The notes: generated by a model from the letters alone, not told the origin. A DNA stretch of 64,000 nt from Siphonobacter aquaeclarae (GCF_900103285.1 NZ_FNGS01000006.1:124001-188000); one strand, 5' to 3'; shown: positions 8,879 through 17,668, counted from the stretch's first letter. Translations and numbers: made by a program.

Positions 8879-10027
8879 ATGATCAGATCACTACCAGTTT
8901 TCCTGGCGGGTATGCTGCTGCCCGTTTGCGTCGCTGCTCAGACGCTCGTTCAATGGAACTTCAATACGCCGGATTCGGATAACGCCACCGGGACGACGAG
9001 CCCGTCGACCGGAACGGGTACCATTCTGGCTGTCGGCGGGACGACTGCGCCGACCACGACCGGCTTCGGCCGCGGCAACTCCAACGGCGGATCGACTGAC
9101 CCGGCGGCGGATGCGGACGACAGCGGCTGGCCGGTTTCCAATTTCCCTGTGCAGGGTACGGCGGATAAGACCGCAGGTATCGAAATCCAGGTGAGTACGC
9201 TGGGATATAATCAGATTACGGTATCATGGGATCAGCGGCACAGTAACTCGTCGCCGGCCAACCTGATTTTACAGTATTCGACCGACGGCGGAGCAAACTG
9301 GATTGATTCGGACGCCTTTGCCGCCAATGCCGGCGATACCTGGTTTAACAGCCGCACCAAAAGCTTCGCGGCTGTGACGGCGTTGAATAACAACCCGAAC
9401 GTCCGTTTCCGGATTTTGGCAGTACTTTCCGGCGGCGCTTACGCAGGTTCAGGAGGAGCATATGCCACGACCGGCAACTGGCGCTTCGATATGGTGACGG
9501 TGACCGGAACGCCGCTGCCGCTGCCTGTTTCGCTGGTATCGTTCAGCGGCAGGGCGGTGGGAGAGTCGGTCTCGCTGGAATGGAAGACCGCTTCGGAAAA
9601 GAATAACAGCCATTTCGTGGTTGAGCGCGCTGTGGATGCCCGGACCTTCGAATCAATCGGTACGGTGCCGGGCCGCGGTACCTCGGCGGTTTCTCAGCTG
9701 TATCAGTACACCGATCGCCAACCCGAAGCCGGTGTGAACTACTACCGTCTCAGGCAGGTAGACGCCGATGGAACGGTTGACTACCTGCGGGTTATTTCCG
9801 TGGAAACCGCCGGCGCTTTCGACCCGTATCCCAACCCGGCTACAGACCGTGTGCAAGTGAAAGGAGGACGTGTTCGCGCGCTGATGCTGCATTCATTGCA
9901 AGGACAGCTCCTTGGCCGGTCCGACAGCCGCGAAATCGCCATTGGCCATTTGCCGCCCGGTGCATACCTGCTTCGTACTTACCTGGAAACCGGGGAGTTT
10001 GCCAGTCGTCTGGTAGTAAAAAAATAA
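8879..10027 (+). CDS. Secreted T9SS sorting-domain protein
   Basis: A 382-residue protein with signal peptide MIRSLPVFLAGMLLPVCVAA. A beta-rich N-terminal domain (about 20-215) opens QTLVQWNFNTPDSDNATG and contains ISWDQR-like and GNWRFDMVTVTG strands, resembling lectin/jelly-roll modules common in Bacteroidota. A fibronectin-like linker (about 220-310) is nearly the same as that of the preceding gene (VDARTFESIGTV against KDARTFESLGTV). The C-terminal sorting domain starts PYPNPATDR and ends in SRLVVKK. It lacks any visible catalytic motif. It probably forms a pair with the upstream secreted nuclease by duplication of the tail. Export by the type IX system is well supported; binding target is unknown. 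Confidence 0.8.
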   Translation: MIRSLPVFLAGMLLPVCVAAQTLVQWNFNTPDSDNATGTTSPSTGTGTILAVGGTTAPTTTGFGRGNSNGGSTDPAADADDSGWPVSNFPVQGTADKTAGIEIQVSTLGYNQITVSWDQRHSNSSPANLILQYSTDGGANWIDSDAFAANAGDTWFNSRTKSFAAVTALNNNPNVRFRILAVLSGGAYAGSGGAYATTGNWRFDMVTVTGTPLPLPVSLVSFSGRAVGESVSLEWKTASEKNNSHFVVERAVDARTFESIGTVPGRGTSAVSQLYQYTDRQPEAGVNYYRLRQVDADGTVDYLRVISVETAGAFDPYPNPATDRVQVKGGRVRALMLHSLQGQLLGRSDSREIAIGHLPPGAYLLRTYLETGEFASRLVVKK

Positions 10028-10050
10028 CGAATTTCAGTCAGATTACCGGA

Positions 10051-10084
10051 AGCCGGAGCGGGTACTACCTGCTCCGGCTTTTTC
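10051..10084 (+). terminator. Rho-independent terminator
   Basis: AGCCGGAGC/GCTCCGGCT stem followed by TTTTTCC, 24 bases after the stop of the second T9SS gene. Confidence 0.85.
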
Positions 10085-10199
10085 CGTTTTGGATGTGAAC
10101 TGATGGAAAATGACAGTGAACGACCAGGTAAATATTGATTTAAGTTAAAATCGGTCAAACCTTTTGACAGTAACATCCGTAATTATTGCTACTCGTACT

Positions 10200-10207
10200 T
10201 ATGTTTG
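10200..10207 (+). promoter_or_regulatory. -7 box for the SGNH-like gene
   Basis: TATGTTTG matches TAnnTTTG, 44 bases before the chosen start at 10251. It falls inside the longer open frame from 10164, which argues for the downstream ATG. Confidence 0.45.
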
Positions 10208-10250
10208 TTTAGGCTACTTATCTCGATCCGTTCGCCGCAAACTCAGATTT

Positions 10251-11696
10251 ATGACTTTCTTCAGGAAATTACTCCTGTTGCTGGCCGTATTGGCCGGCAA
10301 TCTGTGTTACGCGCAGATTGTTGTCACCTATCCGGTTCCCCGGATTGTTGTGCAGCGCAATAACTCCAATCAGGCTTTGCTTTATGTTACCGGGCGCGTT
10401 TCCCAGCCGGCTGACAGAATGGAAATCCGGTTTATTCCCCGTGCCGGAGAAGGCGGCACTGCCATTGACTGGACCCTGCTTCAGAACCAGCCTACGGGTG
10501 GTATTTTCTATGGCGCTGTCACCGTCACCGGCGGGCGGTATGACCTGGAAATCCGGGCGATCAAGAACAATGCGGTCTCCGGAGCCGTCACCCGTGTAGA
10601 GAAAGTAGGAGTAGGCGAGGTATTCCTCATCGCCGGACACTCCAACGCGGCCGGCGGGTACAGCCCGACCATCGACTATGCCTATGGCGACCAGTACAAG
10701 GACCGGGTCAATACCATCCATGTCGGCGACTATTACGGAACCTGGGATAAATACTGGAACTCGGGAGATCCGTCGTTTCTGCCAAGTTTTCAGCCTACCC
10801 AGCTCTGTGATACCTGCGGAATCGCTCCGGGCGTGAGTATGCGCTGGTTCTGGGGACGGACAGGGGAACTGATTGTGAAAAATCTCAATGTTCCGGTATT
10901 GTTTTACAGTTCGGCGTTCGGTGGAACAAACATCGAGCAGCTCTATAAATCAGCCTATGACATACCGTTTGACCACGGTTTTGTGAAGTATGAATACCGG
11001 TTTCCCTATACGCACATACGGGCAGCGATCAAGAAGTACATTCCGTTTACGGGTCTCCGTGCGGTGCTGTGCGGGCACGGTGTGAACGACCGGAATAACT
11101 ACGGGCAGGACTTCAAATTCCAGTATGAAAAAGTAATCGACAAGTCCCGGGAAGAAACAGGCTATCCCGACCTGGCCTGGATGGTGGCGACGGAGTGTTA
11201 CATCAACGGCGAATGCTGGGGGCAATGGGCGCCGGGCAGCTCGGTCGAACGGCATATTACCCGGGCGCAGGACGAGCTCGTCGCGCAGAAACCGGAAGTA
11301 TACAAAGGCGCGCAACTGAACCTGATTCTGAATGACGGCCGGAACGAAGATGCCCTGCACTTCAACCAGACGGGTCAGTCAAAAGCCGCAGAATACTGGC
11401 GGCAGGCGGTTATGAGTGAGAACAATCCTTCCAAAAACTTCCTAACGTCTTCCAAGCCGCTGATGGCGAAGGTACAGCCGCCGGTTATACCTGCTTTTAA
11501 CATCGCTTCGGTGCAATCGGGTGATTGGGATAACGCTGCCACGTGGGACTGCAAGTGCATTCCGAGTTATGCGTCGACCGTCACTGTTAGCGCCGGCCAT
11601 ACCGTCGCGATCGATGGCAACGTCTTCGCCCGGAATATCATCAACCGTGGCAAGGTGGAGTATAAAACTAAGGCCGTCGTGCAGTTGAGCCAATAG
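10251..11696 (+). CDS. Secreted SGNH-hydrolase-like esterase with C-terminal beta module
   Basis: 481 residues from the ATG at 10251, giving signal peptide MTFFRKLLLLLAVLAGNLCY then AQIV. After an N-terminal beta domain, the hydrolase part shows block I GHSNA (Ser near 129), the GHGVND motif near 274, and a late EDALHFN motif with Asp367 and His370, the D-x-x-H pair of SGNH esterases. This resembles sialate O-acetylesterase or other carbohydrate esterases. The last 70 residues (SVQSGDWDNAATWD, then AGHTVAIDG) form the G-x-W repeat-like beta module often found at the end of Bacteroidota exported proteins. There is no T9SS tail of the common type. Substrate is unknown; deacylation of a glycan is the best guess. 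Confidence 0.75.
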   Translation: MTFFRKLLLLLAVLAGNLCYAQIVVTYPVPRIVVQRNNSNQALLYVTGRVSQPADRMEIRFIPRAGEGGTAIDWTLLQNQPTGGIFYGAVTVTGGRYDLEIRAIKNNAVSGAVTRVEKVGVGEVFLIAGHSNAAGGYSPTIDYAYGDQYKDRVNTIHVGDYYGTWDKYWNSGDPSFLPSFQPTQLCDTCGIAPGVSMRWFWGRTGELIVKNLNVPVLFYSSAFGGTNIEQLYKSAYDIPFDHGFVKYEYRFPYTHIRAAIKKYIPFTGLRAVLCGHGVNDRNNYGQDFKFQYEKVIDKSREETGYPDLAWMVATECYINGECWGQWAPGSSVERHITRAQDELVAQKPEVYKGAQLNLILNDGRNEDALHFNQTGQSKAAEYWRQAVMSENNPSKNFLTSSKPLMAKVQPPVIPAFNIASVQSGDWDNAATWDCKCIPSYASTVTVSAGHTVAIDGNVFARNIINRGKVEYKTKAVVQLSQ

Positions 11697-11813
11697 ATCG
11701 TTGGTTTCTTCGTTGTTTTCAATAGGTTTCTTCCGGGAGAGGTATCTGACAGGAAATTGTCGGATAATTTTTCCCGTTCATCATCGTTTACAGAAAGAAT
11801 AGGAAGTAATTGC

Positions 11814-11821
11814 TATCTTCG
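11814..11821 (+). promoter_or_regulatory. Possible -7 box for the FKBP gene
   Basis: TATCTTCG, one base off TAnnTTTG, about 57 bases before the ATG at 11878. Weak evidence. Confidence 0.3.
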
Positions 11822-11877
11822 TTTATTATTCTTTTGTCACTTCTAATTGACTGAACCGATCCGGTAACGTCCTTTTC

Positions 11878-12633
11878 ATGAAAAAAACGAGTATCGCTGT
11901 TCTGCTGGCGGCTTTTTCCCTGCCGGCTCTGGCTCAAACCAAGAAACCCGCTCCGAAACCTGCTGTCAAGAAACCGGTTGCCGCTGTTGCTCCCTCCTTT
12001 AAAAGTCCGATGGACTCCGTGAGCTACGCCATCGGGATGGATATCGCCAAAAACCTCAAGAACCCTTCCCTCAGCAACCTGAATTTTGACCTCGTGGCCA
12101 AGGCCGTTCTGGATTCCAAAGCCGGAAAATTTGCATTGACCGACGCCGAGTACCAGAACTGCCTGACCAATTTCAGTCAGCAGATGCGGGCGAAGCAGGC
12201 AGAAGAGCAGGCCAAGACTCAGGCCGAAAATGCCAAAAAGTACGAACCCAATAAACTGGCCGGTGAAAAATTCCTGGCTGAGAACAAAACCAAGGACAGC
12301 GTCGTTACATTGCCGAGCGGTCTCCAGTATAAAGTTATCAAACTGGGAACCGGCGCCAAGCCGACGCTGAGCGATAAGGTTAAAACGCATTACCACGGTA
12401 CCCTGATCGACGGCACGGTATTTGACAGCTCAGTGCAGCGGGGCGAACCGATCAGCTTCCCCCTCAACGGTGTCATTCAGGGTTGGCAGGAAGGGCTCCA
12501 GCAAATGCCGGTTGGTTCCAAATACCGGTTGTTTGTGCCTTATCAGCTTGCCTACGGAGAACGTGCGACGGGTTCCATCCCTCCATATTCAGTCCTGATT
12601 TTCGATGTAGAATTGCTCGACATCGAGAAATAG
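11878..12633 (+). CDS. FKBP-type peptidyl-prolyl cis-trans isomerase, exported
   Basis: A 251-residue protein with signal peptide MKKTSIAVLLAAFSLPALAQ, a short Lys/Pro/Ala linker, a helical dimerisation domain (about 40-135) starting MDSVSYAIGMDIAKNL, and a C-terminal FKBP domain (about 140-251) with VKTHYHGTLIDGTVFDSS, the QGWQEGL motif and AYGER. This is the FkpA/Mip architecture: a periplasmic proline isomerase and chaperone for outer-membrane protein folding. Length is typical. The tail-specific protease gene follows 64 bases later on the same strand, so the two may share a periplasmic quality-control role. Confidence 0.93.
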   Translation: MKKTSIAVLLAAFSLPALAQTKKPAPKPAVKKPVAAVAPSFKSPMDSVSYAIGMDIAKNLKNPSLSNLNFDLVAKAVLDSKAGKFALTDAEYQNCLTNFSQQMRAKQAEEQAKTQAENAKKYEPNKLAGEKFLAENKTKDSVVTLPSGLQYKVIKLGTGAKPTLSDKVKTHYHGTLIDGTVFDSSVQRGEPISFPLNGVIQGWQEGLQQMPVGSKYRLFVPYQLAYGERATGSIPPYSVLIFDVELLDIEK

Positions 12634-12697
12634 GCCGAACCAGTGTCCAGTCAGGAATGGACGTTTCAACGGCTGCGCGCCTTTAGATAACAGCAAG

Positions 12698-14851
12698 ATG
12701 TCTATGAAAAGCTATTTGCTCGCCTTTGTGCCACTAGTGTTGCTGGGTTTTCAGCCGGAACATCCGATTTCGGCCCAGAAGCTGACATCCGATCAACCGG
12801 CTGTTCTGGTTCCCACCAACTCCCAAAAGGAAGTAGAGAAACTCGTTACCAGTATTCTCTCGTCCTACCATTACCGGCGCATGCCGCTTGATGATACGCT
12901 TTCCAATAAGGTATGGGATAATTACCTGAAAGAAATCGATAACGGCAAGGCCTATCTGCTGTCGTCCGACGTTCAGGCTTTTGAAAAATACCGGTACCAG
13001 ATCGACGATTACCTGCAGGCAGGGAATCTTACGCCGGCGTACGACCTGTTTAACTTGTTCATGAAGCGGTTTCATGAACGTATGGCGTATGTGAAGAAGC
13101 TGACCGACAAGCCGTTCGACTTCACCAAGGACGAAACCTATGAGACCAACCGCGACAAGGTCTCCTGGGCGCAATCCCCCGCCGAACTGGACGAACTCTG
13201 GCAAAAAATCATCAAGAGCCAGGCGCTGGACTACAAACTCCAGGGCAAGGCGGATACTGCCATCAACCGGACGCTGAAAGACCGCTATACCAACCTCGAA
13301 AAGCAGTTTTCGAAGGTGAAGAGCGAATACGTCTTCCAGACGTTCATGAACTCCTTTGCAGAGGTCATCGATCCGCACACCAACTACATGGCGCCGCCGG
13401 ATGCCTCGCGTTTCAAGGATGAAATGGCCCAGTCGTTTGAAGGGATCGGCGCCACGCTGACGCCGGAAAATGACTACACCAAAGTGCGCGAGCTCCTCGT
13501 GGGTGGTCCTGCGATGAAGAGCGGCCTCGTTCAGGTGAACGACCGCATCGTCGGCGTAGCCCAGGGCGAAGGCGGGCAGATGGTGGATGTGGTCGGCTGG
13601 AATCTCGATGACGTTGTCAAACTCATCCGTGGCCCCAAGGGCACGACGGTTCGCCTGAATATTCTCAAGGCGGATGCCGCTGCGGGTAGTCTTCCGAAAG
13701 AAATCAAAATCGTCCGCGACAAGATCAAGCTGGAAGAAGGCGTAGCCAAGGCGGAAGTCGTTCCGATGACCTTCGAAAAGAAAGAATACAAAATCGGCGT
13801 CATTACCCTCCCCGGTTTCTACCAGAACTACGAAGAAATGCGGAAGGGGGATAAGGATTATACGTCCACGACCCGCGACGTACAGCGTTTCCTCGATCAG
13901 TTCAAGGATCAGAAGGTGGACGGCGTAGTGCTCGATCTGCGCTACAACGGCGGCGGCTCGCTCGACGAAGCCATCAAGCTGACCGGCCTGTTTATCAAGC
14001 AGGGTCCTGTGGTTCAGGTGAAGGATGCGATGGGCCGGATTGATGTCGATGACGACACCGACCCCCAGCAGGTTTATGCCGGACCACTCGCGGTGCTCGT
14101 CAACCGCTTCAGCGCCTCGGCGTCTGAAATCTTCGCCGGCGCCATTCAGGATTACAAGCGCGGCGTGATCATCGGCGGTACGACGTATGGCAAGGGTACG
14201 GTTCAGCAATTGCTCGACCTCAACCAGTTCCTTCCCAAGGAGCCGGAAAAGGTAGGTCTGCTGAAGATGACCCGGGCGAAGTTCTACCGCATCACCGGTT
14301 CCAGTACCCAGCACAAAGGCGTGACGCCGGACATCGAACTTCCTTCCCGCTTCAGCGCCGAGGAGTTTGGCGAAAGCTCGCAGCCGACGGCCCTTCCCTG
14401 GGACCAGATCCGCTCGAGTACCTTCGTTCCGTATAACTCGGTGACGCCCGCAACGCTGGAAAAACTCCGCGAACGCTACGATCAGCGGTCTAAACTGGAT
14501 ACCGACCTGCTTCGCCTGAACTGGGAAGTAGCCGACTTCCAGAAGAACAAGGACAAGACCCTTGTCTCGCTCAACGAAGCGACGCGCCGCAAGGAAATCG
14601 AGGAGATGAAGAAGCGGAAAGAGGAACTGTCGAAGCTGAATGCGGGCAAAACAAACCCGTATGAAGTGGTCTTGCTGGGCGACAAGATTACCCAGCTCGG
14701 CGCGGCCGGCGGCGGAATGCCCGGCCAGGATGTGGCTTCGGCCAACACCCGGCAGAAAATGAAGGAAAACTTCATCGCCAAGTTCAAGGACGATGCCGAA
14801 TTGAAAGAAACAACGCGGATTCTCGCGGATCTGATTTCGATCAAGCAATAG
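12698..14851 (+). CDS. prc: Carboxy-terminal (tail-specific) processing protease, S41 family
   Basis: 717 residues with an N-terminal signal sequence (SYLLAFVPLVLLGF). The N-terminal helical domain is followed by a PDZ domain (about 245-330) and the S41 protease core. Catalytic Ser474 lies in NRFSASASEI and Lys499 in TTYGKGTVQ, spaced 25 residues as in E. coli Prc. The C-terminal Tsp-type helical domain has the long charged helix RRKEIEEMKKRKEEL. Length is near that of Prc (about 680). It degrades or trims periplasmic proteins from their C-termini. An ATG two codons inside (12704) is an alternative start. A terminator follows at 14868. Confidence 0.93.
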   Translation: MSMKSYLLAFVPLVLLGFQPEHPISAQKLTSDQPAVLVPTNSQKEVEKLVTSILSSYHYRRMPLDDTLSNKVWDNYLKEIDNGKAYLLSSDVQAFEKYRYQIDDYLQAGNLTPAYDLFNLFMKRFHERMAYVKKLTDKPFDFTKDETYETNRDKVSWAQSPAELDELWQKIIKSQALDYKLQGKADTAINRTLKDRYTNLEKQFSKVKSEYVFQTFMNSFAEVIDPHTNYMAPPDASRFKDEMAQSFEGIGATLTPENDYTKVRELLVGGPAMKSGLVQVNDRIVGVAQGEGGQMVDVVGWNLDDVVKLIRGPKGTTVRLNILKADAAAGSLPKEIKIVRDKIKLEEGVAKAEVVPMTFEKKEYKIGVITLPGFYQNYEEMRKGDKDYTSTTRDVQRFLDQFKDQKVDGVVLDLRYNGGGSLDEAIKLTGLFIKQGPVVQVKDAMGRIDVDDDTDPQQVYAGPLAVLVNRFSASASEIFAGAIQDYKRGVIIGGTTYGKGTVQQLLDLNQFLPKEPEKVGLLKMTRAKFYRITGSSTQHKGVTPDIELPSRFSAEEFGESSQPTALPWDQIRSSTFVPYNSVTPATLEKLRERYDQRSKLDTDLLRLNWEVADFQKNKDKTLVSLNEATRRKEIEEMKKRKEELSKLNAGKTNPYEVVLLGDKITQLGAAGGGMPGQDVASANTRQKMKENFIAKFKDDAELKETTRILADLISIKQ

Positions 14852-14867
14852 CCAATCACTGGTTCTG

Positions 14868-14900
14868 CAAGCCCGGGCAAATGTCCGGGCTTGTTTATTT
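14868..14900 (+). terminator. Rho-independent terminator after the S41 protease
   Basis: CAAGCCCGG/CCGGGCTTG stem with a short loop and a T-rich tail (TTTATTTT). Confidence 0.88.
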
Positions 14901-14974
14901 TAATCCGGTTTCAATGACTTCTTCGGGAGAAGGGGATAAATTAGCCGCGTTGTTTTACCAAAACCTCTTGACCG

Positions 14975-15721
14975 ATGCGCGCTGCATTACTTGCCCTGCT
15001 TTGTTCTACTATCTTTCTTTCCTTTACGATGACACCGCCGCCTGCTGATGGCCGCCTGTATGAAATGCGGGTGTACTATTCTCCTCAGGGAAAATTCCCG
15101 GATATTCTGGCCCGTTTTCGAAATCATACGACCAAGCTTTTCGAAAAACATGGCATGACGAACGTTGGGTACTTCACTCCGCTCGATAACCCGGATAGTT
15201 GCCTGATCTACTTCCTGTCGTACCCGAATAAAGCCGCGCGGGATTCTTCCTGGAAGGCTTTCGGCAACGATCCGGAGTGGAAGAAAGTAGTCGCCGAATC
15301 TGAGAAAAACGGAAAGATTGTGAATAAGGTGGAAAGCTATTTCCTCCACACGACCGACTATTCACCGGCGCTTCAGATTGATCAGAAAGGGAACCGGGTC
15401 TTTGAACTCCGTACCTATAAAACAACGCCGTATAACCTTGGCCTGCTGAATGCCCGCTTCCGGAATCATACCGTGAAACTGTTCGAAAAGCATGGCATGA
15501 CGAACGTTGTTTACTGGACCCGTGACAATGCCGACGACTACCTCGTCTACCTGCTGGCGCATAAAAACAAAGCAGCCGGCCTGGCTTCGTTCGCTTCTTT
15601 TGTGAAAGATCCCGCCTGGGTGACAGCTAAAAGTGCTTCCGAAACGCTCGGCGGCGGTCCGATCACGGAGAATATCCGGTCGGTATATATGGTACCGACG
15701 GACTTTTCGCCGATGAAGTAA
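14975..15721 (+). CDS. NIPSNAP-family protein with two tandem NIPSNAP domains
   Basis: A 248-residue protein with an N-terminal signal segment (LLALLCSTIFLSF). Two similar halves follow: residues about 28-125 start RLYEMRVYYSPQGKFPDI and residues about 135-245 start RVFELRTYKTTPYNLGLL. Each contains ARFRNHTxKLFEKHGMTNV, almost identical between the halves, so the gene arose by internal duplication. NIPSNAP is a ferredoxin-like dimeric fold with no firmly established enzymatic role in bacteria; such proteins are common in Bacteroidota near carbohydrate-use genes. Export is predicted from the N-terminus. Flanked by terminators on both sides, it is probably monocistronic. Confidence 0.88.
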   Translation: MRAALLALLCSTIFLSFTMTPPPADGRLYEMRVYYSPQGKFPDILARFRNHTTKLFEKHGMTNVGYFTPLDNPDSCLIYFLSYPNKAARDSSWKAFGNDPEWKKVVAESEKNGKIVNKVESYFLHTTDYSPALQIDQKGNRVFELRTYKTTPYNLGLLNARFRNHTVKLFEKHGMTNVVYWTRDNADDYLVYLLAHKNKAAGLASFASFVKDPAWVTAKSASETLGGGPITENIRSVYMVPTDFSPMK

Positions 15722-15743
15722 TCGGTTTTCTGTTTTCAGTTGG

Positions 15744-15775
15744 ACGGCCTGCGCAGAGCGCGGGCCGTTTTTCTT
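15744..15775 (+). terminator. Rho-independent terminator after the NIPSNAP gene
   Basis: ACGGCC-TGCGC paired with GCGC-GGGCCGT around a 3-base loop, followed by TTTTTCTTG. Confidence 0.8.
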
Positions 15776-15864
15776 GTTTATAGGTATAATAAATTAGTGT
15801 ACGGCATGGATAAATAGTGTTTTATATTCAAATTCAATCTCTATCCAACCCATTCGCATAGTCT

Positions 15865-16242
15865 ATGACAGTCAATCAATTAAGCTTCCTCGTGCGGGGA
15901 GCGATCTTTACCGTATTCCGGGAGCTGGGCCCGGGCTTGTTTGAAAGTGTTTACCAGGCTGCATTGGCGTATGAACTTCGGAGTAAGGGACTTCTGGTAG
16001 AAGAACAGAAGCTTATCGGCGTTCAATACCGGGGAGTCGTTTTGGATCTGGGTTTCAAAGCAGACCTGGTGGTGGAAAACCAGCTTATCATCGAAATCAA
16101 GTCGGTCGAGTCGATTCACAATGTCCACAAAAAGCAATTGTTGACTTATTTGAGGCTTTCGCGGAAGAGGGTAGGCATCCTTGTCAACTTCAATGCGGCG
16201 GCAATTATCGACAAGGAAAGCCTGATCAGAGTCGTCAACTAA
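15865..16242 (+). CDS. GxxExxY protein
   Basis: 125 residues with GPGLFESVYQAALAYEL, the defining G-x-x-E-x-x-Y motif, and a PD-(D/E)xK-like core: FKADLVVENQLIIEIKSVE (Asp, Glu-x-Lys). Length is typical. The family is common in Bacteroidota and Planctomycetes, often near repeats; its function is not known, although the fold suggests nuclease ancestry. The stop codon is immediately followed, with no spacing, by a long perfect inverted repeat (16243-16308) built from TCTGTG units. No clear promoter motif was found upstream. The family call is sure, the function open. Confidence 0.9.
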   Translation: MTVNQLSFLVRGAIFTVFRELGPGLFESVYQAALAYELRSKGLLVEEQKLIGVQYRGVVLDLGFKADLVVENQLIIEIKSVESIHNVHKKQLLTYLRLSRKRVGILVNFNAAAIIDKESLIRVVN

Positions 16243-16308
16243 TTGTCTGTGTAGTCTGTGAAGTCTGTGTGCTTTTTTTCTCACAGACTTCACAGACTAC
16301 ACAGACAA
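16243..16308. repeat. TCTGTG-unit inverted repeat, copy 1
   Basis: 27-bp perfect arms (16243-16269 and 16282-16308) around a T-rich 12-base loop. Each arm has three 9-nt units (TCTGTGTAG, TCTGTGAAG, TCTGTG). Same family as the repeats at 24653, 24748 and 44653. Confidence 0.95.
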
Positions 16309-16350
16309 AATGCTGTGAGAAAGTCCCTTCTGGTTATTTACTTCGTATCC

Positions 16351-17166
16351 ATGAACTACCAGCTCTTCCCCGTCTCCCCCGAACTCCGCCCCTGGATACG
16401 CTATTTCTGGAGCTACGACGGCTTCGGGGACGGACGGCTGCATATCAGGTCCTTTGCTGACCCATACCCGCGGCTAATTTTTCAGGACACGCGGGAGTAT
16501 GCTCCGGTGGTCGATCAGGCCCGGGGCGTCATGCCCGTTGCCTACCTCAGCGGCATGGATACCCGGCCGACAAGCGCCTACTGGAACCGGCAGTTCTCTC
16601 ATTTTGGCGTCAGCTTTTACCCGCATGCCCTGCCGGTATTCTTCGGGATTTCGGCGACGGAACTGGTCAATGAAATGCCGGCCCTGAGCGATGTCGACCG
16701 CCGGGGTATGACTTCCCGCCTCGCCGACGCCCGCAACCACCGCGAGCGGGTCACCCTCCTGAGCCGCTATTTCCTTGAGCGCATCCAAACGCCGGATGCC
16801 GTTATACAGGAAGTATTCGACCGCAATACCCTTGTTCTGGAAGGCCTGAAGGGCATTGCAGCGAGCCATCGCCTGTCGCTCCGGCAGGTACAGCGGCGGT
16901 TCAAGGACCAGGTGGGCGTATCGGTCCGGACGTACCTCAAGCTGCAGCGTTTTGAGCAGGTATTGCAGCAACTATCCGGCGCGCGCTTCGGCGACCTGAC
17001 CCGGATTGCTTTCGAAGCCGGATATGCCGACCAGCCGCATTTCAACCGGGAATTCGCAGCGTTTTCCGGCCTGACGCCGTACCAGTTTCTCCGGGAGCAA
17101 ACGATGGGCTCGGAGAGTGCATCGTTTATCTATGCCGGCGACGATGTCGTTTCGATTCAAGTTTGA
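16351..17166 (+). CDS. AraC-family transcriptional regulator
   Basis: 271 residues from the ATG at 16351 (MNYQLFPVSPELRPWIRYFW). The open frame extends upstream through the inverted repeat, but that part encodes only low-complexity repeat residues, so it is not part of the protein. The N-terminal half is a DUF6597-like sensory domain common in Bacteroidota AraC proteins. The C-terminal half has the double helix-turn-helix: SLRQVQRRFKDQVGVSVRTY and then ARFGDLTRIAFEAGYADQPH with F-x-R-E-F and G-L-T-P-Y-Q-F. It binds DNA as an activator or repressor. Target genes cannot be told from context; the small lipoprotein downstream is one option. Confidence 0.9.
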   Translation: MNYQLFPVSPELRPWIRYFWSYDGFGDGRLHIRSFADPYPRLIFQDTREYAPVVDQARGVMPVAYLSGMDTRPTSAYWNRQFSHFGVSFYPHALPVFFGISATELVNEMPALSDVDRRGMTSRLADARNHRERVTLLSRYFLERIQTPDAVIQEVFDRNTLVLEGLKGIAASHRLSLRQVQRRFKDQVGVSVRTYLKLQRFEQVLQQLSGARFGDLTRIAFEAGYADQPHFNREFAAFSGLTPYQFLREQTMGSESASFIYAGDDVVSIQV

Positions 17167-17190
17167 CGGGGCAGGGCAGCGCTACTTTTG
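17162..17190 (+). promoter_or_regulatory. Promoter for the small lipoprotein gene
   Basis: TTTG at 17162-17165 and TACTTTTG at 17183-17190 with 17 bases between, a fair match to the Bacteroidota -33/-7 pair. It overlaps the stop of the AraC gene, and the ATG at 17214 lies 24 bases beyond. Confidence 0.55.
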
Positions 17191-17213
17191 CCCCGATCAT
17201 TCCCGTAAACGCC

Positions 17214-17606
17214 ATGAACCTTCGTTTTCTCCTGTTTTTTGTTGTCCTCCTGATGGGTTCCTGCAAGAAAGGCGCCGATACTCCGGACGGAGGCTATCCC
17301 AAAGAAGTCACGATCGAGTATAAACTGACAACGGTAAAGGGCAGCCTTTCGACCGCCGAGATGGTAGGCTACACCAACGAATCCGACGGCCGGACGACGC
17401 TCACGAACGTCTCCCTGCCGTTTAGCAAAACCATCAAACGGACCGTTAAATTCGGCGATATGCCGACGCTCTCGGTGTTTCACACCAATACCGGCGGCGC
17501 CTGCAGCATCAAAATGGAGATCCTGGTAAACGGCAAAGTAGCTAAAACCCAGACCGAAGAAACCACCGATCACCTCAACGGCGCCATGGTGTATCCTTTT
17601 GAATAG
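17214..17606 (+). CDS. Small lipoprotein of unknown function
   Basis: 130 residues from ATG 17214. The signal sequence MNLRFLLFFVVLLMGSC carries a lipobox (MGSC), so the mature protein would begin at a lipidated Cys17, then KKGADTPDGG. The rest is a small all-beta domain: EVTIEYKLTTVKGSLSTAEM, then a TVKFGD strand and ILVNGKVAKTQTEE. This resembles MmpS-like or other small beta-sandwich accessory lipoproteins in Bacteroidota, though I cannot name the family with certainty. A promoter (17162-17190) precedes it and a strong terminator follows, so it is an independent gene. Confidence 0.75.
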   Translation: MNLRFLLFFVVLLMGSCKKGADTPDGGYPKEVTIEYKLTTVKGSLSTAEMVGYTNESDGRTTLTNVSLPFSKTIKRTVKFGDMPTLSVFHTNTGGACSIKMEILVNGKVAKTQTEETTDHLNGAMVYPFE

Positions 17607-17637
17607 TTTCGCGTTCAACCCTTCCCACTATAGGCGG

Positions 17638-17668
17638 CCGCACACGACAAAACGTGTGCGGTTTTTTT
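17638..17668 (+). terminator. Rho-independent terminator
   Basis: Perfect 9-bp stem CCGCACACG/CGTGTGCGG, 6-base loop and seven T. It isolates the lipoprotein gene from the XRE-ATPase cassette. Confidence 0.93.

Noticed and set aside
10164-10250. Upstream start for the SGNH-like gene
   Set aside because: The region contains the -7 box and precedes a clean signal peptide starting at 10251.
12734-14848. 704-codon open frame opposite the S41 protease gene
   Set aside because: Shadow of the protease gene with no recognisable motifs.
16258-16350. Upstream extension of the AraC gene through the inverted repeat
   Set aside because: It would encode repeat-derived His-Arg-Leu residues with no conservation; ATG 16351 gives the normal family start.
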